64,000 bases of DNA from Devosia sp. SL43 (GTDB lineage: Bacteria; Pseudomonadota; Alphaproteobacteria; Rhizobiales; Devosiaceae), in the NCBI RefSeq assembly GCF_021729885.1, contig NZ_CP063401.1, positions 1 through 64,000 on the forward strand, written 5' to 3'. Below the pieces are notes generated by a model. It worked only from the letters and a program-made list of their open reading frames with translations, was not told where the DNA came from and did not search any database. The stretch's first letter is position 1. Every line of letters begins with the position of its first letter. Positions 18,903-28,100 of this stretch are shown here, piece by piece. The position numbers and the translations under genes were made by a program.

Positions 18903-20776
18903 CACTTCCGGCCTTTGGCATCGATCTCCGGCTTGGTCACCGCCGCCCCGGTCACCGCACCGGCCAGCCCATCCAGCGACCCGCCGCTCAGTCCCAGTTC
19001 GCTCATCAGCGCATCGATCAGCGGCGCCTGGCTGCGATAGCGCAAAGCCGCCGCCACGGCCTGATCCGCCAGCCCGCCACTCGTGGGCGTCCCGCCTTCA
19101 CCGCCGCCACCCTGGCTGGACCCATTCAGCCCATCCACATGCAGGATCTTGATGCCGTCGATATTCTGCATCGGCTTGACGCTTTCGGCGATGATCTGGG
19201 GCAGGGCCTCGATCAGCTTGATCCGCACCTGCATGGCGATCTGCTCGGCATTGAGCGTGTTGCTCGCCTCGTTCACCGAGCGCTTGCCTTCGGCCTCCAC
19301 CTTGTAGACCGCCGCCAATGCCTCGGCGCGCAGCTTCTCGGAATCCGCCGAACCCTTGGCGGCCACGCGCGCCTTGTCGGCATCCGCCGTCGCCCCGATG
19401 CGCACCGCCTCGGCCCGGTCAGTTGCAGCGGCCTTTTCCGCCTCTGCAGCGACCGTGATCGAGATAGCCGCCTGCTCTGCTGCCTTGCGCGCCTCGATCA
19501 GCTGGATCGCCTTCTCGCGCTCGGCAACAGCGGTCTGCCGCGAGGTCGTCACCTCTTCGGCAGCCTTGGCGGCCAGGGCACGCGCCTCATCGGCCGCCGC
19601 ATCGGCCACCGATTTCTCCTTGCTCTTGACGGCAATGGCAATGTCGCGGGCCTGTTCGGCGAGAGCGATCTGCTTGGCCTTGTCGACCGCTGCTGCTTCG
19701 ACCGCCAGCGCGGTCGCAATTTCGCGCTCCTGAACGATCTGCCCCGAGGCAATATCGGATTCCCGCACCTGCTGCGCCGCAAGAATGCGGGCCTGCTCGG
19801 ACTCGCGCTCGCGCTCCGATTGCTGCTGCTTGATCAGCGAACCCTGTTCGGCGACACGCGTCTGGATTTCGCGCTCCTGTTCCAACCGGGCGAATTCCTG
19901 GTCGCGGCTGATCTGGTATTTCTGCGCCTGCGCATCGAAATTCTTGCGCTCGATCAGCACCTGCGTTTCCTGCTCGATATCGTTGCGCGCCTTGCGCCGC
20001 TCTTCGATAGCCTGCGTCAGCTTCAGTAGACCTTCCGCGTCGAAGGCATTGTCCGGGTTGAAGAATTCGCGGTTGGTCTGGTCGAGCCCGGTCAGCGACA
20101 CCGATTCCAGTTCCAGCCCGTTCTTGAGGATGTCCTCGGACACCGCCGCCTGCACCTTTTGCACGAAATTGACGCGCTGCTCGTGCAACTCTTCCATACC
20201 CATCTCGGCCGCCACCGCACGCAGCGCATCGACGAACTTGCCTTCCACCAGTTCCTTCAGCGCCCCCGGCTCCATCGTCCGCCGGCCCAGCGTCTGTGCC
20301 GCATTGGCGATGGATTCGATCACCGGCTGCACCCGCACATAGAACTCCGCCTGCACATCCACGCGCATGCGATCCTTGGTGATCAGCGCCTGGTCCGCCG
20401 CGCGTCTTACTTCGAGCCGCAGCGTGTTCATGTTGACCGGGATCTGCTCATGCAGCACCGGAAACACCAGTGCGCCGCCATTCATGATCACCTTCTGCCC
20501 GCCAAAACCGGTGCGCACGAAGCTCACCTCCTTGGACGACCGGCGATAGAGCCGCGAAAACACCAGCCCGATGGCAAAGAGCGCGATGAGGATCACGCCG
20601 AGCGTGATCAGGATATCGTAAGCGGATTGGGGCACGGGGCTGAACTCCTGGATCGGGGTTGGCGGCACTTCGGTGGTCGTCGTCGTGACGGGCGGATCGG
20701 CACGCTGTTCGATCGGAAATACGGGCGTCAGGATAGGCGGTTCGGTTTCCATCGGCGCGGGGTCAAGTCTTGGCAT
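18902..20776 (-). CDS. flotillin-like SPFH-domain membrane scaffold (YqiK type)
   Basis: Inner-membrane scaffold protein of the flotillin family. 624 residues: Pro/Thr-rich N-terminal segment, one transmembrane helix at about 53-75, the SPFH domain from about 85 to 260 (RTGFGGQKVIMNGGALVFPVL), a long Ala/Glu-rich coiled coil (about 260-520) and a C-terminal oligomerisation region with GGSLDGLAGAVTG. It follows a NfeD/YqiJ-like gene, the usual partner. The first ATG overlaps that gene by 14 bp; an ATG at 20752 would remove the overlap. Confidence 0.92.
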   Translation of the reverse strand: MPRLDPAPMETEPPILTPVFPIEQRADPPVTTTTTEVPPTPIQEFSPVPQSAYDILITLGVILIALFAIGLVFSRLYRRSSKEVSFVRTGFGGQKVIMNGGALVFPVLHEQIPVNMNTLRLEVRRAADQALITKDRMRVDVQAEFYVRVQPVIESIANAAQTLGRRTMEPGALKELVEGKFVDALRAVAAEMGMEELHEQRVNFVQKVQAAVSEDILKNGLELESVSLTGLDQTNREFFNPDNAFDAEGLLKLTQAIEERRKARNDIEQETQVLIERKNFDAQAQKYQISRDQEFARLEQEREIQTRVAEQGSLIKQQQSERERESEQARILAAQQVRESDIASGQIVQEREIATALAVEAAAVDKAKQIALAEQARDIAIAVKSKEKSVADAAADEARALAAKAAEEVTTSRQTAVAEREKAIQLIEARKAAEQAAISITVAAEAEKAAATDRAEAVRIGATADADKARVAAKGSADSEKLRAEALAAVYKVEAEGKRSVNEASNTLNAEQIAMQVRIKLIEALPQIIAESVKPMQNIDGIKILHVDGLNGSSQGGGGEGGTPTSGGLADQAVAAALRYRSQAPLIDALMSELGLSGGSLDGLAGAVTGAAVTKPEIDAKGRK

Positions 20777-21410
20777 CGACAGGCTTGAGCTTGGTGATGG
20801 CGCGGTAGACCGGGCCCTCCTGCCGGATGATCACCACCTCCGAACCCTCGGGCATGCTGACTTCGCCCTCGTCGGGCTCGATCAGCACGTAATGCGCCTT
20901 GCCATGAATGTCGGTGAGTTTTGCTTCAGCAGGATGTCCGGAGCTGGCCACGCCACGAAACACCGTCGCCACCCGGCCCACAAAGGCCTTGGTGCTCACC
21001 GCCTCGGTCTCTTCCTTGGGCATGATCCGTGCCAGCGCCATTCCGGCATGCCGCGTCACGAACAACGAACCGATTGCCGCCGGCACGCTGGCGATCCACG
21101 GATCGAGCGCGAAGCCGATGGTGCGGCGCAGTACATCCTGCCCGACAAAGCCGATAGCGCCAAAGCTGGCCGTCAGCAGGATGATGACCACGAGGGCCGG
21201 GAGCTTGCCGAAGCTCAACCAGGTCAGCATCGAGCTGAGCGGCCCCAGTTCCACCTCGGGAACATCGGCATCGAAATCGGGCAGCGCATTGTCGACCATC
21301 GCCGATGGCTGCGCCCCGAAAATCAGCCCCGCCAGTTCCAGCACCAGGATTGCAAGCGTCAGCCCAAGGGCCACTGCAAAGGGTGCAGTCTCGCTCGCAA
21401 ACACGTCCAT
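20763..21410 (-). CDS. NfeD/YqiJ-like membrane protein with OB-fold tail
   Basis: 215 residues: N-terminal helix (FAVALGLTLAILVLELAGLIFG), two further hydrophobic stretches to about residue 120, and a soluble beta-rich C-terminus (AFVGRVATVFRG... VLIEPDEGEVSMPEGSEVVII) of the OB-fold type that partners flotillins. First gene of the yqiJ-yqiK-like pair; probably forms membrane microdomains with the downstream flotillin. Confidence 0.85.
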   Translation of the reverse strand: MDVFASETAPFAVALGLTLAILVLELAGLIFGAQPSAMVDNALPDFDADVPEVELGPLSSMLTWLSFGKLPALVVIILLTASFGAIGFVGQDVLRRTIGFALDPWIASVPAAIGSLFVTRHAGMALARIMPKEETEAVSTKAFVGRVATVFRGVASSGHPAEAKLTDIHGKAHYVLIEPDEGEVSMPEGSEVVIIRQEGPVYRAITKLKPVDAKT

Positions 21411-21860
21411 CGGCTAAGCCTCCCGCTTGTCGATAGGGCCTGGTCGTCCGTCGCCGGACTTTCATTTTGCTATATTGAGGTCGAAGCCGTCATGGTCAAG
21501 ATTGCGAGACCTTTATCGGGCCGCTTCAATTGCAACGGTTTTTCTGGACCGTCCCACCGATCTACCGCGATCGATCGCTCACGTCGCACCGTTATGCATC
21601 CAGCCCGCGTCGCCGGCGTCAGTTTCTGAAATCGAGAAATAATCCAGTATTTTGAATGGCTTACATCGGTAGTTCGACTCTTCCTGCCAATGTCCTGATT
21701 CAGTTTGTGAACGAACCACTGTGGTAAAAAAGCCGTGGTTCCGTCTCGCATCGCCGCTTCCCGAAATTGTCAATGGTCAATTCGGCAGGTCTTGCTAGAT
21801 TCGCCTTGTAGAGAATGCCGTCCGCGTCACCGGCCCCCAACATCGTCTTGGAGAGCAATA
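21411..21860. other. intergenic region, 450 bp, no gene recognised
   Basis: Between the divergent YqiJ-like gene and the 21861 gene. It is less GC-rich than its surroundings and has AT-rich patches (around 21630-21660 and 21725) that could hold promoters for both genes. No convincing ORF, repeat or RNA structure seen. Confidence 0.5.
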
Positions 21861-22487
21861 GTGCCCTTGCGCTGGCAGGAAGTGGCTGTGCCACTGTTCG
21901 TGATCGTTTCCCTGATCGTCCTCAAATACATTCCTTTCACCGCGAGCCTGCCGCTCGCCCGCGCCGCCGGTGTCGTCGCCTTTGGTTATGCCGCCTTCCT
22001 GGCGCTGCGTCTGATGCAGGGCGAAGAGGGCGTCAGCGTCGATGGCTGGAACGAATTGCGCCCCTCGATGGTGGAATATTTCGCCTGCTACGGAGCCGCA
22101 GCGTTGGCCGTGGTGCTGATGGCGGCCATCATCTTCATCGGCGGCAGCAAGCATGTCGAAGCTACCCAGATGGTCGCGACCTTCATCGCCTCATTGCTGC
22201 TCGGGGCAGGGGCCCTTGGCATCGGCCTGGGCGGTCTCTTCACCAAGGTTCGCTGGAACAACACGCTGCTCGAACACAAGACCGCCTTCGGCCGCGAGAC
22301 CAAGCTCGCCTGGTCCGACGTCCGCTCCGTCCGTCCCAATTGGCGCGGCATCACCATCGCCACCCACGACGCACAGACGGTGACCTTCTCCCAGTTCCAC
22401 TCCGGCTCGGCTCAGCTGGCTATCCACGCGACCAACCGCGCCCGGCGCAATGCCGAGACCAGCACCAAGGCGTTCGCCACGCTCTGA
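21861..22487 (+). CDS. membrane protein of unknown function with PH-like C-terminus
   Basis: 208 residues from a GTG at 21861 (GGAGAG 6 bases upstream). Four hydrophobic helices lie in the first 130 residues (VPLFVIVSLIVLKYI; VVAFGYAAFLAL; AALAVVLMAAIIFIG; FIASLLLGAGALGIGLGGL). A soluble domain of about 75 residues follows with TKLAWSDVRSVRPNWRGITIATHD, a pattern resembling the bacterial PH domains seen in membrane proteins. Function unknown. Confidence 0.7.
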   Translation: MPLRWQEVAVPLFVIVSLIVLKYIPFTASLPLARAAGVVAFGYAAFLALRLMQGEEGVSVDGWNELRPSMVEYFACYGAAALAVVLMAAIIFIGGSKHVEATQMVATFIASLLLGAGALGIGLGGLFTKVRWNNTLLEHKTAFGRETKLAWSDVRSVRPNWRGITIATHDAQTVTFSQFHSGSAQLAIHATNRARRNAETSTKAFATL

Positions 22488-22498
22488 TTGACAGGGTT

Positions 22499-22517
22499 CG
22501 ATCACCCGACGTGATCG
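22499..22517. promoter_or_regulatory. perfect inverted repeat upstream of molybdopterin oxidoreductase gene
   Basis: CGATCAC-CCGAC-GTGATCG, seven-base arms, begins 6 bases after a TTGACA hexamer (22488-22493). It may be an operator for the gene at 22573 or a weak hairpin end for the preceding gene. No clear -10 sequence at correct spacing. Confidence 0.4.
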
Positions 22518-22572
22518 GACCTATCACAACAATCACATTGAGGCTGGGCTGACGCTCCGGTACTTTCGGCGC

Positions 22573-24666
22573 ATGAACCAGTCCGTCGTCCTCCGCACCG
22601 CCCGCTCGGTCTGCCCGCATGATTGCCCCTCAGCTTGCGCGCTCGACGTCGACATCATCGATAGCAACACCATCGGTCGGGTCCGCGGCGCCAAGGACGA
22701 TCCCTATACCGCTGGCGTCATCTGCGAAAAGGTCGCCCGCTACGCCGAGCGCATCCACCACCCCGAGCGCCTGCTGCATCCGCTGCGGCGCAGCGGCCCC
22801 AAGGGCAGCGGCCAGTTCACCCGGATCACCTGGGACGAAGCCCTCGACGAAATCGCCGCCCGCTTCAGCCAGATCGAGGCCGAACACGGGCCTGAATCCA
22901 TCTGGCCCTACTACTATGCCGGCACCATGGGCCACGTGCATCGCGACGGCATCGACCGTCTGCGCGCCGCCAAGGGCTATTCCCGCCAATACGACACCAT
23001 ATGCACAGGCACCTCCTGGCCCGGCTACATCGCCGGCACCGGCATGCTCGGTGGCGTCAATTCCGAGCAGATGGCCGAGAGCGACTGCGTCGTCATCTGG
23101 GGCACCAATGCCGTGCATACCCAGGTCAATGTCATGACCCACGCCATGCGCGCCAAAAAGGAGCGCAAAGCCAAGGTCGTCGTCATCGACATCTACGAAA
23201 CCGCCACCATGGCCCAGGCCGATATGGGCCTCGTCCTCCGCCCCGGCACCGATGGCGCCCTGGCTGTGTCAGTCATGCACGTACTGCTGCGCGACAATCT
23301 CGCCGACCGCGCCTATATGGCAAAGTACACGGACTTCGGCCCCGATTTCGAAGCCCATCTCGCGACCAAAACGCCTGAATGGGCCGCCGAGATCACCGGC
23401 CTCACCAGCGAGCAGATCACCGCCTTCGCCCATCTCGTCGGCACCACGCCACGCTCCTATTTCCGCCTCGGCTATGGCTTCACCCGCCAGCGCAATGGCG
23501 CCACAGCCATGCATGCCGCCCTCTGCATTCCGGCCATGACTGGCGCCTGGCAGTATCGTGGCGGCGGTGCCCTCCATTCCAATTCCGGCACCTGGCAGCT
23601 CAACAAATCCGCCATCGAAGGCCCCCACCTGCAAAAGGGCGATCCGCGCTGGCTCGACATGTCCGAGATCGGCCCGATCCTGTCAGGCGACGCCAGGGCC
23701 CTCAAGGGCGGCGGACCGGTCAAGGCCATGATCGTCCAGAACACCAACCCCGCGGCCGTTGCCCCCGACCAGACTTTGACCCATGCTGGCTTTGCCCGCG
23801 ACGACCTGTTCCTCGTCGTCCACGAACAGTTCATGACCGAAACGGCCGAATTCGCCGATATCGTCCTGCCGGCCACCATGTTCCTCGAGCACAACGACTA
23901 CTACACCCGCGGCGGGCATACCCGCGTTCTGCTCGGCCCTGCCGTCATCGACCGTCCCGGCGAAACCTGGTCCAACCACGAGGTCATCAACGCGCTCGCC
24001 CTGCGCCTGAGTCTCGACGACGCGAGCTTCCACACCTCAGACCGCGAGGTCATCGCCGAAACCTTCCGCCGCTCCAACTATCCTGCCCTCGCCGAAGTCG
24101 AAAAGACCGGCTTCATCGACCGCGAACGCCCCGATGACGTCGCCCGCTTCGCCAATGGCTTCACCTGGCCCGACAAGCGCTTCCGCTTCGCGCCAAACTG
24201 GCAGGATGTGGCAGACAAGAAGGGCTACCAGTGGACCTGCGACCCGGCCGACATGCCACGCTTCGCCGACCATTGGGCCATCACCGAAGCCACCGACGAC
24301 ACCCACCCATTCCGCCTCGCCACCAGCCCGGCCCGTGGTTTCCTTAACTCGAGCTTCAACGAAACCCCCGGCAGCCAGAAACGCGAAGGCGTCCCCTCTG
24401 TCTTCATCCACCCCGACGATGCCACCCGCTTGGGCATTGCCGATGGCGAATTCGTCACCGTCGGAAACCGTCGCGGCAATGTCGATTTGACGGCCCGCAT
24501 CCGCACGGGTCTGCCATCAGGCGTTCTCATCGCCGAAGGCCTGCACAAGAACAAATCCCACCGCCACGGCAAAGGCATCAACACCCTCACCAATGCCACG
24601 CCCGCTCCACCCTTCGGCGGCACCGTGTTCCACGATTGCGCGGTGTGGATCAGGAAGGCGGATTGA
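22573..24666 (+). CDS. molybdopterin-dependent oxidoreductase with N-terminal 4Fe-4S site
   Basis: 697-residue catalytic subunit of the DMSO-reductase superfamily. Cysteines C14-x3-C18-x3-C22 and C51 form the N-terminal 4Fe-4S site, followed by the bis-MGD-binding core (LLHPLRRSGPKGSGQFTRITWDEAL; VVIWGTNAVHTQVN) and the C-terminal molydopterin dinucleotide-binding barrel (PARGFLNSSFNETPG... VFIHPDDATRLGI). No Tat signal, so cytoplasmic. It belongs to the stand-alone group often annotated as molybdopterin oxidoreductase family protein; substrate unknown and no electron-transfer partner is adjacent. Confidence 0.9.
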   Translation: MNQSVVLRTARSVCPHDCPSACALDVDIIDSNTIGRVRGAKDDPYTAGVICEKVARYAERIHHPERLLHPLRRSGPKGSGQFTRITWDEALDEIAARFSQIEAEHGPESIWPYYYAGTMGHVHRDGIDRLRAAKGYSRQYDTICTGTSWPGYIAGTGMLGGVNSEQMAESDCVVIWGTNAVHTQVNVMTHAMRAKKERKAKVVVIDIYETATMAQADMGLVLRPGTDGALAVSVMHVLLRDNLADRAYMAKYTDFGPDFEAHLATKTPEWAAEITGLTSEQITAFAHLVGTTPRSYFRLGYGFTRQRNGATAMHAALCIPAMTGAWQYRGGGALHSNSGTWQLNKSAIEGPHLQKGDPRWLDMSEIGPILSGDARALKGGGPVKAMIVQNTNPAAVAPDQTLTHAGFARDDLFLVVHEQFMTETAEFADIVLPATMFLEHNDYYTRGGHTRVLLGPAVIDRPGETWSNHEVINALALRLSLDDASFHTSDREVIAETFRRSNYPALAEVEKTGFIDRERPDDVARFANGFTWPDKRFRFAPNWQDVADKKGYQWTCDPADMPRFADHWAITEATDDTHPFRLATSPARGFLNSSFNETPGSQKREGVPSVFIHPDDATRLGIADGEFVTVGNRRGNVDLTARIRTGLPSGVLIAEGLHKNKSHRHGKGINTLTNATPAPPFGGTVFHDCAVWIRKAD

Positions 24667-24671
24667 ACATG

Positions 24672-24827
24672 GTGCCACGCCCTCGTGGTTCGAGGCGCTG
24701 AAGAAGCGCACCTCACCATGAGGGCTGTTGTTGGTGCGGTGTGTCAGCGGGAGCCTAGCGCGGTGTCCCAGTAGCCTCATGGTGAGGTGCGAGCCCTTCG
24801 CGAGCCTCGAACCACGAGGCGTGGCAC
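24672..24827. repeat. long imperfect palindrome, two nested inverted-repeat pairs
   Basis: Outer arms 24672-24696 and 24804-24827 (GTGCCACGCC...GTTCGAGGC) match over 24 bases with one extra C. Inner arms 24706-24723 and 24775-24791 (GCGCACCTCACCATGAGG) also pair. It lies between convergent genes. The CTCGTGGTTCGAGG and CTCACCATGAGG words are typical of dispersed repeats in Hyphomicrobiales. Probably a mobile palindromic repeat acting as a bidirectional transcript end. Confidence 0.8.
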
Positions 24828-24830
24828 GGA

Positions 24831-25598
24831 CTACAAATAAGCCCCCCAAAAGAAATACCCGGTCATGAAAACCCCATAGATAATCACGGCCACGCGGATC
24901 CACCGCGACGGTATCCGATGCGCATTCCTTGCCGCCACATAGCCCCCGGTCACCACGCCGACCAGCGCGATGGAGCCGTGGTACCAGTCGATCGAGCCGC
25001 TCAGCGCAAACCGCGCCACCGCCACGATCGCCACGATGCTCGACACATAGAGCTTGAGCCCGTTCATCGCATGGATGTCGCTCATCCCAGCCGTCGCGAG
25101 GAACGCCAGCAGCAATATCCCCAGGCCCGCATTGAAGAATCCGCCATAGATGCAGACCCCAGCCAGAAACGCCAACAGCAGCGTCGTCCCCAGCGTCTTC
25201 ATTCCGCGCCGCCCGCCACCCTGCGCCGCCACGAATGCGTTGATCTGGTTGCCGAAGGCAAACAGCAGCACCGCGAACAGCATCAGCCACGGCACCACCA
25301 GCGAAAACTGCTCGTCGGACACCACCAGCAGCAGTTCCGCGCCGATATAGCCGAACACCGCCGCCACCACGCCATAGAGCACCAGCTTGTCCTTGTGCCC
25401 GGCCATGGCATGCCAATAGCCAACCGCGCCGCTGACATAGCCCGGCATGGCGGCATAGGTGTTGGACGCATTGGCGATGACCGGCGGCACGCCGACAAAC
25501 AGCAGCGCCGGAAACACGATGAACGATCCACCGCCGGCCAGCGAATTGAGCGCCCCGCCGATCAGGCCTGCCACGAGCAAAAACAACGCCTCAAGCAT
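24831..25598 (-). CDS. TSUP family permease (TauE/SafE type)
   Basis: 255-residue inner-membrane protein with about eight hydrophobic helices in two repeats. The first repeat begins LVAGLIGGALNSLAGGGSFIVFPALL and the second has AGVCIYGGFFNAGLGILLLAFL; the GGG/GGFF loops are the TauE/SafE signature. Family members export or import sulfur-containing organic anions, but the substrate cannot be inferred. Stands alone. Confidence 0.9.
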   Translation of the reverse strand: MLEALFLLVAGLIGGALNSLAGGGSFIVFPALLFVGVPPVIANASNTYAAMPGYVSGAVGYWHAMAGHKDKLVLYGVVAAVFGYIGAELLLVVSDEQFSLVVPWLMLFAVLLFAFGNQINAFVAAQGGGRRGMKTLGTTLLLAFLAGVCIYGGFFNAGLGILLLAFLATAGMSDIHAMNGLKLYVSSIVAIVAVARFALSGSIDWYHGSIALVGVVTGGYVAARNAHRIPSRWIRVAVIIYGVFMTGYFFWGAYL

Positions 25599-25960
25599 TC
25601 ATGCGTCCCCAAGCCTGATGTCATTCCGGCCCCCGGGACGCTTCGCGCCCGAGTACAGGCGACGCCCGGAATCCATCCTGAGATCGCTCCCCATACGCCG
25701 AGCGAGCGTCCTCGCCCAACACATTCCGCTGATCGGCGCCATCACCGCCGCGAATGCGCACCAGCCCTGCAATTGACAAAACCGCGCCTGGAGATCATAT
25801 CCACCGCAGGTCGCTGGCACCTGCCGCTCGCCGGACGCAAGTCCGATGGTGAAGTCCAGTCTCCGAGCAGAACGAACTTCGGTTCATCTTTTGCGAGGCG
25901 CGTCATGGCAATGCGAGCTCCCATGGAACAGTCGCCTCATGCAAATGAGAGACCAAAGTC
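25599..25960. other. intergenic region with degenerate CATTCCGGC palindrome
   Basis: Between about 25619 and 25680 there is a degenerate inverted repeat (GTCATTCCGGCCCCCGGGA...GACGCCCGGAATCCATC), a word common in alphaproteobacterial dispersed repeats. The rest, up to the gene at 25961, shows no convincing ORF or RNA; the promoter for 25961 should lie in the AT-richer stretch after 25860. Confidence 0.5.
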
Positions 25961-26401
25961 ATGTCGTTTTCACTCGATATCCAGTCGGCCCAAACCCTCA
26001 AATCCGAAGCCAAAGCCATGCGCGAAGCGCGCGCCAAGGCGGGCGAAACCCTGTCGCACGGCGCAGCGCTCGAAGCTGTCGCCAGGGCGCATGGCTTCCG
26101 CGATTGGAACACCGCCCGTGCCGCTTTGCCCGATCGTGTTGCCGTGCCATTCCAGGTCGGACAGCGGGTCAAGGGCCTCTACCTCGAACAGCCCTTCAAG
26201 GGCATGCTGATCGGCGTCCAGTTGCTGGGCGACATGCAGCACTACACCGTGACTGTGCTGTTCGACACCCCTGTCAACGTCACCCCGACCTTCATGTTCG
26301 CGGCCTATCGCCATCGCGTTGTCGCGACCATCGACATCCACGGCATCTCGTCGGCTTTGCGCGGCAACGGCCATCCGCAGATGGTGCTGCACCGTGACTG
26401 A
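25961..26401 (+). CDS. small protein of the glyoxalase-superfamily-like (Glyoxalase_8) type
   Basis: 146 residues. The N-terminal helix pair LKSEAKAMREARAKAGETLSHG and AVARAHGFRDWNTARAAL is the pattern found at the start of small proteins annotated as glyoxalase superfamily (DWNT motif). The C-terminal half is beta-rich (VGQRVKGLYLEQPFKGMLIGV...). Enzymatic function is not established for this type. Good ribosome binding site (GAGAGACC) before the ATG. Confidence 0.65.
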   Translation: MSFSLDIQSAQTLKSEAKAMREARAKAGETLSHGAALEAVARAHGFRDWNTARAALPDRVAVPFQVGQRVKGLYLEQPFKGMLIGVQLLGDMQHYTVTVLFDTPVNVTPTFMFAAYRHRVVATIDIHGISSALRGNGHPQMVLHRD

Positions 26402-26492
26402 GCCTCGAGGGCAGGGCACCATAATGTTGCCTTGCCCTTCATCGTAAAACGCCGATATAGGTAACTCACCTCAACGATATCAGGATCCGGCG

Positions 26493-27191
26493 ATGACCAC
26501 CCAGACCAAGCCCATCGAGGCCTATTCTCTGCCCACCCCGAACGGCCAGAAGATCCACATCCTGCTCGAAGAGCTTGGCGTGCCGTGGAACTACCACCGC
26601 ATCGATATCGGCAAGGGCGAACAGTTCACGCCAGAGTTCCTGGCCATCTCGCCCAATAACAAGATCCCTGCCATCGTCGATCCCGAAGGCCCAGGCGGCG
26701 AGCCGATCTCGATCTTCGAATCGGGCGCCATCCTCAAATATCTCGGTCTGAAGTTCGGCCAGTTCTATCCCGCCGACCCGCGCCAGCAGGTCAAGGTCGA
26801 TGAATGGCTGTTCTGGCAGGTCGGCGGCTTCGGCCCGATGCTCGGGCAGAACAACCACTTTAACGTCTACGCGCCCGAGAAAATTCCCTACGCCCAGAAG
26901 CGTTACACCGACGAGACCCATCGCCTGTTCCGCGTTCTCGACAAGCAGCTCGAAGGCAAGGATTTCATCACTGGCGAATATTCCATCGCCGACATTGCCA
27001 GCATCGGCTGGGCCCAGGGCTGGGAGCGCTATGGCATCTCCAAGACCGAGATGCCGAACTTTGGCGCCTGGATCGACCGTCTCAACGCCCGGCCGGCCGT
27101 CGAACGTGGCCTGAACTGGGGCAAGGACACCCACGTCAACAATCTGGCCACCGACAAGGAAGCCCAGAAGATCATGTTCAACCAGCGCTGA
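26493..27191 (+). CDS. glutathione S-transferase family protein (YfcG/YghU-like)
   Basis: 232-residue GST. N-terminal thioredoxin fold: YSLPTPNGQKIHILLEELG, then ISPNNKIPAIVDPEG with the cis-proline, and IFESGAILKYLG (Glu-Ser of the glutathione site). C-terminal helical domain from about residue 100 with SIADIASIGW. The TPNGQK motif is that of the Nu class, whose E. coli members act as disulfide-bond oxidoreductases with glutathione. Ribosome site AGGATCCGGCG before ATG. Confidence 0.92.
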   Translation: MTTQTKPIEAYSLPTPNGQKIHILLEELGVPWNYHRIDIGKGEQFTPEFLAISPNNKIPAIVDPEGPGGEPISIFESGAILKYLGLKFGQFYPADPRQQVKVDEWLFWQVGGFGPMLGQNNHFNVYAPEKIPYAQKRYTDETHRLFRVLDKQLEGKDFITGEYSIADIASIGWAQGWERYGISKTEMPNFGAWIDRLNARPAVERGLNWGKDTHVNNLATDKEAQKIMFNQR

Positions 27192-27193
27192 GC

Positions 27194-27730
27194 CTACTGC
27201 ACAGGCACAGGTTCGGGGATCACCCGGACCCAGTCCTGGCCCTGGCAGATGATGTTATACAACACGCAGCCATTGAGCTTAAGCTGGTCGGCAGTCACCA
27301 TCTCCACATAGCCGGAATAGGTGTTGCCATCCTGCGGATTGTAGATCTCGCCGTCATAGATGCCCGGTTTGTCGCCATAGCGCAGCGTCAGGATTTGCAG
27401 CCCCAGCATCGGCCGGCTGCGCAGGCTCTCGTCGGGGTTGCGCATATCGGTGAAGCTTTCCACCGGCATGGCATTGGCCGCGGCAATTTCTTCCTCGGTC
27501 AGGCCTTCGGTCGGCACGATGATCTTGCTCAGCGTGCCGCAGAAACCCGCTTCACACGGCGCGATCGTCACCTCCGACAGCAGCAGTGTCTGCCAGATGC
27601 CCTCGATAGGGTCTGGCGGCGCTACGGCAATGTCCTGCGCCCTCACGGCAATGTTGCCTGCAAGAAGGACGAGCGTCGCCGAAAGTCTAAAGGCACGCCA
27701 ACTACGAATTGCTTCACGCACGAAATCCAT
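27194..27730 (-). CDS. DUF2147-like secreted protein
   Basis: 178 residues from ATG 27730 (MDFVREAIRSW), with a signal sequence to about residue 32 (cleavage near RAQ-D). The mature part has DPIEGIWQT, CEAGFCGTLSKI and DGEIYNPQDGNTYSGYVEM, the order of conserved motifs in DUF2147, a lipocalin-like calcium- or lipid-associated family without an assigned role. The longer open frame to 27946 has no family match. Ends 2 bp from the GST stop on the opposite strand. Confidence 0.82.
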   Translation of the reverse strand: MDFVREAIRSWRAFRLSATLVLLAGNIAVRAQDIAVAPPDPIEGIWQTLLLSEVTIAPCEAGFCGTLSKIIVPTEGLTEEEIAAANAMPVESFTDMRNPDESLRSRPMLGLQILTLRYGDKPGIYDGEIYNPQDGNTYSGYVEMVTADQLKLNGCVLYNIICQGQDWVRVIPEPVPVQ

Positions 27731-27918
27731 CCTCCGCCGCGATTCGATTATCGACACGTTGTGAGACAGATTTAGTGCGCCATTCTGGCGAGAACAAAGC
27801 AAATCGCCATGCGTCGGCACTGCTACCGGCCAACCAGCGGCGCCTGTTGTGCTGTCGCCACGATCCGGGCCAAAAACCGCTTGCCATGCCTCACCCCGCC
27901 CGGTATCCAGCCCTTGAC

Positions 27919-28009
27919 GGAGAGGTGGCCGAGTGGCCGAAGGCACGCCCCTGCTAAGGGCGCAGATCTCAAAAGGGTCTCGTGGGTTCGAATCCCATCC
28001 TCTCCGCCA
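27919..28009 (+). tRNA. tRNA-Ser(GCU)
   Basis: 91 bases including encoded CCA. Acceptor stem GGAGAGG/CCTCTCC with discriminator G; D-arm GTGGCCGAGTGG; anticodon stem CGCCC/GGGCG with loop CTGCTAA and anticodon GCT at 27953-27955; long variable arm typical of class II serine tRNAs; T-arm GTGGGTTCGAATCCCAT. Its 3' end is the attachment site of the integrated element; the gene is intact on this side. Confidence 0.96.
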
Positions 28010-28010
28010 C
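27993..28010. other. attL core of the integrated element (tRNA-Ser 3' end)
   Basis: The 18 bases TCCCATCCTCTCCGCCAC from the T-arm to just after CCA recur exactly at 45936-45953. The integrase gene starts about 90 bp inside this end, as expected for tRNA-targeting tyrosine recombinases. Confidence 0.9.
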
Positions 28011-28074
28011 CTTACCCTTAAGCCTTTGATTTACCAAAAAGTCCTTGCATTGCAGGGGTTTCAGTCCCAAATCT

Positions 28075-28096
28075 GGTGACAAAATTGGTGACAAAA
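28075..28096. promoter_or_regulatory. tandem GGTGACAAAA, candidate integrase arm-type sites (left)
   Basis: GGTGACAAAA occurs at 28075-28084 and 28087-28096, 12 bases apart, immediately before the integrase ATG. The same decamer is found near the right end at 45876-45885. Matching direct repeats near both ends suggest arm sites bound by the integrase, and their position would also let it repress its own gene. Confidence 0.6.
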
Positions 28097-28100
28097 TCAT

